NCBI GenBank assembly: GCA_035315685.1
Contig: DATFXR010000609.1
Location: forward strand, 1-8,812
Origin: QHWK01 sp035315685
Lineage (GTDB): Bacteria; Acidobacteriota; Vicinamibacteria; Vicinamibacterales; CAVVIG01
Direction: 5' to 3'
DNA length: 8,812 nucleotides
The notes under the pieces were generated by a model, which saw nothing but the letters and a program-made list of their open reading frames with translations, made no database searches and was not told the DNA's origin. Position numbers and translations under genes: made by a program. This document shows positions 5,414 through 8,812 of the stretch, one piece after another; position 1 is the stretch's first letter; each line of letters begins with the position of its first letter.

Positions 5414-7816
5414 GTGTTGCAGGATGCGCGTTATGCGTTGAGGCTGCTCGTCCGCGCGCCCGGCTTTGCCTGCGTCGCCGTCCTGACGCTGGCGCTCGGC
5501 ATCGGCGCCAATGCGGCGATTTTCTCCGTCGTGCGCAGCGTGCTCCTCGCGCCGCTGCCTTTCCTGGCCCCAGAGCATCTCGTCGTCGTCTGGCACGCGT
5601 ACCCGCCGACGCTTCCACGCGCGGCAGTCTCGGTGCCCGGCTACGACGATCTGCGCGCCGCGACCGATCTCTTCGCTGGCGTGACGGCGCTCTCCACCTC
5701 GAACCAGAACCTGACCGGGCGCGGTGAGCCGGAGCGCGTGCTGGTCGTCCGAACGACGGCTTCATTTCAGTCCGTGCTCGGCCTGCCGATCGCGCGTGGG
5801 CGCTGGTTCACAGCGGAGGAAGACGTGCCGGGCGACAGCTCCGTTGCGGTGGTGAGCGACGGATTGTGGCGGCGGCGCTTCGGCGGCGATCCGGGAATTC
5901 TTGGTCGGACGATTTATCTGAACGATCGTCCGCATCAGGTGATTGGAATCGGCACGGCGGCGGCGACATTTCCGCGGGGCGCCGAAGCGTGGGTACCGAT
6001 CGGGTTCACGGCTCGGCAGCGTGGTCCCGACGGCCGTGGCAGCGAGTTCCTCGACGTGATTGCCCGTGTTCGGCCGGACGTCACGATCGCGCAGGCCCGC
6101 GGCGGACTCGAATCGCTCGCGCGCCGGCTGAAGACGGCGTACTACGCTGATTCGCCGCGCTGGACGCTCGACATGCGCCGGTTGACGGACGACCTGGTTC
6201 GGGACACGCGGCCGGTCGCCGTCACCGTGTTTGCCGCGGTCGGTCTGGTGCTGCTCGTCGCATGCGCGAACGTCGCGAGCCTGTTGCTGGCGCGCGCCGG
6301 ACATCGGCGTCGCGAGCTCGCCGTCCGCGCGGTGCTCGGCGCGGCGCCAGGACGATTGCGCGTTCAGCTGCTCATCGAGACCGTGACGCTCGGCGTGCTC
6401 GGCGGAGCGGCAGGGATCCTGACCGCAGCGGCCGTAGTCCCCCTGCTCGCGCGCGCCGCGGCGGTCAGCTTCGCGCCGATCGATCCGCCGCCGCGCGTCG
6501 ATCTGGCGGTGTTCGCCTTTGCCGCCGCGGCGGCGTTGGCCAGCAGCGTCGTTTTTGGCGCCGCGCCAGCCTGGCAACTGTCGCGCACCGATCTGCGAAC
6601 GGCACTCGGCGCCGAGACCCGGGGCAGCAGCAGCCGGCGCACCGGCCAGCTGATCGTCGCCTCGGAGATCGCGCTCGCATTCGCGGTCCTCGTCGGGGCC
6701 GGGCTGCTCGTGCGCAGCTTCGCGCGCGTGACCGCGGTCGATCCGGGATTCGATGTCGACCATCGGGTGACGATCCGTCTCTCGTTGCCGGCCGCGCGCT
6801 ACCGGGACGCGCCGCAGCGCGCGGCGTTCTACGCGCAGCTCTTCGAGCGCTTCTCAGCGCTGCCTGGCGTGCGTGCTGCGGGCGCCGTGTCCGAGCTGCC
6901 GCTCGGCGGCGCGAACAACATGGGTACGTTCGAGATCGAATCGCGGCCGACGCCACGCGGCGGGGATCTTCCGCACGCCGACTGGCGCTCGGCGTCGCCG
7001 CGGTACTTCGCGACGATGAACATCCGCCTCGTCTCTGGCCGTGTCTTCGACGATCGAGACGCGCTGAGTGCGCCGCCGGTCGCGATCGTCGACGAGCAGG
7101 CCGCGGCGAAGTACTGGCCGGACCGAAGTCCCATCGGCGATCGACTCACGACCGACGACGGACCCGCGAGGAGCTGGCGCGAGATAGTCGGTGTCGTGCG
7201 GACCGTGCACCATGACGGCCTCGACGTGGCGCCGCGCGGAGCCATCTACCTGCCGGTGACGCAGCGGCCGACGGCGTCGGTCTTCGCGGTTGTCCTTACG
7301 GCCGGCGATCCGATCGACGTGGTGCCGCAGCTTCGTGCGGCGGTCAATGCACTCGACCCGGCGCTGCCGGTTTACGACGTCCGCGCGCTCGACGCGCGCG
7401 TTGCCGCTTCGCTCGGGCGGCGCCGCGCCGCCACGTGGCTCGTCGGCGTTTTTGGGGCGCTGGCGCTCGTGCTCGTCATCGTCGGCGTCTACGGTGTCGT
7501 GTCGTACGATGTCAATCAGCGTTCGCGCGAGATCGGAATCCGCATCGCGCTGGGCGCCGATCGTGGTGCGGTGATCAAGATGGTCGTTGCCGGCGGCGCG
7601 CGGATCGCCGCTGGCGGGATACTGGCGGGTATCGCCCTTGCGTTCAGTGCGGCGCGCGTGGCGGCCGTGCTGTTGTTCGGTGTCTCAGCGGGCGATCCGG
7701 CGACGTACGCGATGCTCGCCGCCGTCCTGCTGACGATGGCGGTCGCGGCGGCCTGGCTTCCGGCGCGGCGCGCCGCCTGCATCAAGCCGCAGATGTTGAT
7801 GAACTCTGGCAATTAG
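5414..7816 (+). CDS. ADOP-type MacB/FtsX-like permease, orphan
   Basis: 800 residues with the duplicated MacB periplasmic-core plus FtsX permease layout. The start MLQDARYALRLLVRAPGF and LTLALGIGANAAIFSVV are the family N terminus. TM1 is about 18-40, with a first periplasmic core 50-255. FtsX block 1 has TMs at about 266-293, 319-345 and 364-384. A fifth TM (412-434) leads into the second periplasmic core (445-665), and the final FtsX block has TMs at about 676-698, 727-750 and 763-782. SREIGIRIALGA (704-715) is the conserved cytoplasmic-loop motif, echoed by RRELAVRAVLGA at 299-310. No ABC ATPase gene lies nearby, as usual for this family, and the transported substrate is unknown. The start is GTG 5414 (or TTG 5417), without Shine-Dalgarno, inside a TAACGC/GCGTTA dyad (5405-5410, 5428-5433). 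The C terminus CIKPQMLMNSGN departs from the usual R-V-D-P-x-x-ALR ending, and the TAG stop merges into the heptad repeat at 7816. Confidence 0.94.
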   Translation: MLQDARYALRLLVRAPGFACVAVLTLALGIGANAAIFSVVRSVLLAPLPFLAPEHLVVVWHAYPPTLPRAAVSVPGYDDLRAATDLFAGVTALSTSNQNLTGRGEPERVLVVRTTASFQSVLGLPIARGRWFTAEEDVPGDSSVAVVSDGLWRRRFGGDPGILGRTIYLNDRPHQVIGIGTAAATFPRGAEAWVPIGFTARQRGPDGRGSEFLDVIARVRPDVTIAQARGGLESLARRLKTAYYADSPRWTLDMRRLTDDLVRDTRPVAVTVFAAVGLVLLVACANVASLLLARAGHRRRELAVRAVLGAAPGRLRVQLLIETVTLGVLGGAAGILTAAAVVPLLARAAAVSFAPIDPPPRVDLAVFAFAAAAALASSVVFGAAPAWQLSRTDLRTALGAETRGSSSRRTGQLIVASEIALAFAVLVGAGLLVRSFARVTAVDPGFDVDHRVTIRLSLPAARYRDAPQRAAFYAQLFERFSALPGVRAAGAVSELPLGGANNMGTFEIESRPTPRGGDLPHADWRSASPRYFATMNIRLVSGRVFDDRDALSAPPVAIVDEQAAAKYWPDRSPIGDRLTTDDGPARSWREIVGVVRTVHHDGLDVAPRGAIYLPVTQRPTASVFAVVLTAGDPIDVVPQLRAAVNALDPALPVYDVRALDARVAASLGRRRAATWLVGVFGALALVLVIVGVYGVVSYDVNQRSREIGIRIALGADRGAVIKMVVAGGARIAAGGILAGIALAFSAARVAAVLLFGVSAGDPATYAMLAAVLLTMAVAAAWLPARRAACIKPQMLMNSGN

Positions 7817-7872
7817 GAATTTGGAATTTGGAATTCGTGATCACGCATTCCAAATTCCAAATTCCAAATTCC
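7816..7872. repeat. GGAATTT heptad palindrome at convergent gene ends
   Basis: The left arm GGAATTT, GGAATTT, GGAAT (7816-7834) pairs perfectly over 19 bp with the right arm (7847-7865). The 12-nt loop contains the perfect palindrome CGTGATCACG (7836-7845), so the fold is almost continuous. The right arm has one extra heptad (7866-7872). Similar outer bases, CAATTAGG on the left and CCGAATTG on the right, extend the symmetry. The first G is the last base of the permease TAG. It is strongly AT-rich against GC-rich surroundings and sits between two convergent genes, so it may act as a bidirectional terminator even though it lacks a U-run. Confidence 0.93.
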
Positions 7873-7891
7873 GAATTGGCGCCGCGCGCGC

Positions 7892-8140
7892 TCAGCGCGA
7901 GGCGCGCGGATCGTACGGATCCGCCTGCGCCTCGGGGTGACCCGGCGCGGGATCGCCCCGGCGGCCCGGATGCGGCTCGCCGGTGCCGATCGGCTGCCGC
8001 GGCCCGAGCGCCGCTTTCCCCCTGCGGATCTCCTTCAAGAAGTACGGAATCCACAGCGCGGCCGCGAGCACCAGCGCGAGGATGACTGCGCTCGTGATGC
8101 TGGGATACTGCCATGCCAGCAACAGCTCGACAGCGAACAT
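7892..8140 (-). CDS. Small single-pass membrane protein of unknown function
   Basis: 82 residues from ATG 8140. I do not recognise the family. A short N terminus (MFAVELLLAWQYP) leads into one membrane helix at about residues 14-34 (SITSAVILALVLAAALWIPYF). It is followed by a basic stretch, LKEIRRGKAA, which favours a cytoplasmic C terminus. The remaining roughly 40 residues are rich in Pro, Gly and charged residues and look disordered. The start is set by a strong Shine-Dalgarno, GGAGGT, four bases before the ATG. In-frame codons upstream to 8167 lie before this site and are not used. The gene is divergent from the BON-domain gene (129 bp apart) and convergent with the permease. A GCGGATC/GATCCGC dyad (7906-7924) lies within the last codons. 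The call rests on the RBS and helix, not on homology. Confidence 0.75.
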   Translation of the reverse strand: MFAVELLLAWQYPSITSAVILALVLAAALWIPYFLKEIRRGKAALGPRQPIGTGEPHPGRRGDPAPGHPEAQADPYDPRASR

Positions 8141-8144
8141 GCTC

Positions 8145-8150
8145 ACCTCC
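8145..8150 (-). promoter_or_regulatory. Strong Shine-Dalgarno GGAGGT for the small membrane protein
   Basis: The minus strand reads GGAGGT, then GAGC, then ATG (8140). It fixes the start of an otherwise anonymous small gene and contrasts with the SD-less starts of the cupin and the molybdoenzyme. Confidence 0.85.
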
Positions 8151-8174
8151 GCCGTGATCTGTCGCAACGCCTGT

Positions 8175-8194
8175 GCCTGATCCAGGCGAGCTCG
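8175..8194. promoter_or_regulatory. Adjacent dyads in the divergent 129-bp promoter region
   Basis: GCCTG-ATC-CAGGC (8175-8187) is a perfect 5-bp inverted repeat and CGAGCTCG (8187-8194) is a perfect palindrome touching it. They lie midway between two divergent starts (8140 and 8270), where an operator would be expected. No clear -35/-10 pair could be assigned, so a regulatory role is a guess. Confidence 0.25.
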
Positions 8195-8258
8195 AGTGCT
8201 GGATGCCGCGTGAATCGCGCCACCGCGTCATGGCAACGCTATTGAAGTTATCGCGGCT

Positions 8259-8264
8259 GGAGGG
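8259..8264 (+). promoter_or_regulatory. Shine-Dalgarno GGAGGG for the BON-domain gene
   Basis: GGAGGG is separated by five bases from the ATG at 8270. It decides the start. Confidence 0.8.
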
Positions 8265-8269
8265 CTGTC

Positions 8270-8701
8270 ATGAGAACCGTCGGTGCGTTGCTGTTGACTG
8301 TCGTGCTCATCGTCGTGGCGTTGGTTGCTATCGGCTACATGACCGGCACGAATCTCCTGAGCGGTCGGCGGGCGCCCGAGACGAACACCGTCGGCACGAC
8401 CGGCAGAGTCGACGTCAATGCGGCCCGCCAGCGCGGCGCTGAAGTCGGCGAGAAAGTCGCCGTCGCTGCCGAGAAGGTGAGGGAGTCGGCGGCGGAAGCA
8501 GCGCTCACGTCGAAGATCAAGGCGAAGATGGTGCTCGACGACTACGTCAAAGCGCGTGCGATTGACGTCACGACTCACGGGTCGACGGTCACGCTCAGCG
8601 GAACGGTGCGTTCCACCGATGAGCGGGCGCGTGCGCTCCGCATCGCGCGCGAGACCGCTGGCGTCACTGGCGTGGTCGATCAGCTGTCGATTGAGAAATG
8701 A
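8270..8701 (+). CDS. Membrane-anchored BON-domain protein
   Basis: 143 residues. Residues 5-23 (GALLLTVVLIVVALVAIGY) form an uncleaved-type signal anchor, so the rest should be periplasmic. A polar linker with a helical Ala/Glu/Lys-rich segment (about 50-75, EVGEKVAVAAEKVRESAAEA) leads into one BON domain (about 77-142). Its pattern is clear: ALTSKIKAKMVLDD, then IDVTTHGSTVTLSGTVRS (with the G-x-V-x-L-x-G-x-V core), then RALRIARETAGVTGVVDQL. BON domains, as in OsmY, are thought to bind phospholipid or other envelope components; the exact role here is unknown. A good Shine-Dalgarno precedes the ATG. The gene is divergent from the small membrane protein and ends one base from the 3' end of tRNA-His on the opposite strand. 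Confidence 0.9.
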   Translation: MRTVGALLLTVVLIVVALVAIGYMTGTNLLSGRRAPETNTVGTTGRVDVNAARQRGAEVGEKVAVAAEKVRESAAEAALTSKIKAKMVLDDYVKARAIDVTTHGSTVTLSGTVRSTDERARALRIARETAGVTGVVDQLSIEK

Positions 8702-8702
8702 T

Positions 8703-8778
8703 TGGGGTGGGCGACGGGTATCGAACCCGCGACCTCCTGAGCCACAGTCAGGCGTTCTACCACTGAACTACGCCCACC
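8703..8778 (-). tRNA. tRNA-His (anticodon GTG)
   Basis: The minus strand folds as a full cloverleaf. Acceptor stem GTGGGCG (8777-8771) pairs with CGCCCAC (8713-8707). D arm is GTTC/GAAC. Anticodon stem CCTGA/TCAGG encloses loop CTGTGGC, giving anticodon GTG. T arm is GCGGG-TTCGATA-CCCGT. The histidine identity is supported by an extra G at position -1 (8778) opposite discriminator C73 (8706). The CCA end is encoded (8705-8703). Confidence 0.97.
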
Positions 8779-8797
8779 ACACGGAGCGGAAGTCAGT

Positions 8798-8803
8798 ACT
8801 GTA
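8798..8803 (-). promoter_or_regulatory. Possible -10 box (TACAGT) for tRNA-His
   Basis: The minus strand has TACAGT 19 nt upstream of the tRNA 5' end, which would leave a leader of about 10 nt. The matching -35 region would fall beyond the window edge, so it cannot be checked. Confidence 0.35.
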
Positions 8804-8812
8804 GCACTTACG

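Noticed and set aside
5402..5433. Integron attC-like site (ATCTAAC core and GCGTTA)
   Set aside because: Only one core matches the consensus. The partner region is the conserved coding start of the permease, and no integrase or cassette structure is present.
5762..6763. 333-codon minus-strand open frame inside the permease gene
   Set aside because: Shadow of the permease coding strand, with no recognisable domain and Arg/Glu/Gln-rich composition.

Overview
This window looks like chromosomal DNA from a high-GC, free-living bacterium. Acidobacteriota, perhaps the Vicinamibacteria, is the best guess. The reasons are an ADOP-type (acidobacterial duplicated orphan permease) MacB/FtsX protein with no ATPase partner, a secreted cupin, mixed leaderless and Shine-Dalgarno starts, and abundant 7-bp repeats between genes. 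The placement is inference. No phage, CRISPR or plasmid genes are visible.

Layout. The left edge holds the 5' end of a glycogen debranching enzyme gene (glgX, minus strand). It is divergent from a secreted cupin (411-887, +) whose TATAAT box sits 7 nt before the ATG. A 265-bp convergent gap follows, carrying nested heptad repeats and a MITE-like element with CTAG flanks. Next on the minus strand is a sulfite-oxidase-fold molybdopterin oxidoreductase (1153-1866), then a 138-bp GGGGACT heptad palindrome. A minus-strand pair overlapping by one base follows: a GNAT acetyltransferase (start about 5096) and a large membrane c-di-GMP protein with HD-GYP, GAF and GGDEF domains (2005-4488). A 317-bp divergent region with an AT-rich core and a hairpin-rich leader precedes the ADOP permease (5414-7816, +). 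Its stop codon runs straight into a GGAATTT heptad palindrome. On the right are a small membrane protein (7892-8140, -), a divergent membrane-anchored BON-domain protein (8270-8701, +), and tRNA-His(GTG) (8703-8778, -), which is tail-to-tail with the BON gene and separated by one base.

How the genes relate. The conventional genes do not form one pathway. The only tight coupling is GNAT with the c-di-GMP enzyme. The small membrane protein and the BON protein share a divergent promoter region.

The most unusual feature is in the non-coding DNA. Every closed gap next to a protein-gene stop codon, except the BON/tRNA junction, holds inverted arrays of 7-bp units. Three different heptads are used (GGGGACT-like, GGCTGAT-like, GGAATTT), always with the period of seven. 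In each case the GG-initial unit reads in the sense direction of the gene that ends there. The sequences differ but the architecture is the same, which suggests a common generating process or a common 3'-end role. They resemble the STRR heptamers known from heterocystous cyanobacteria.
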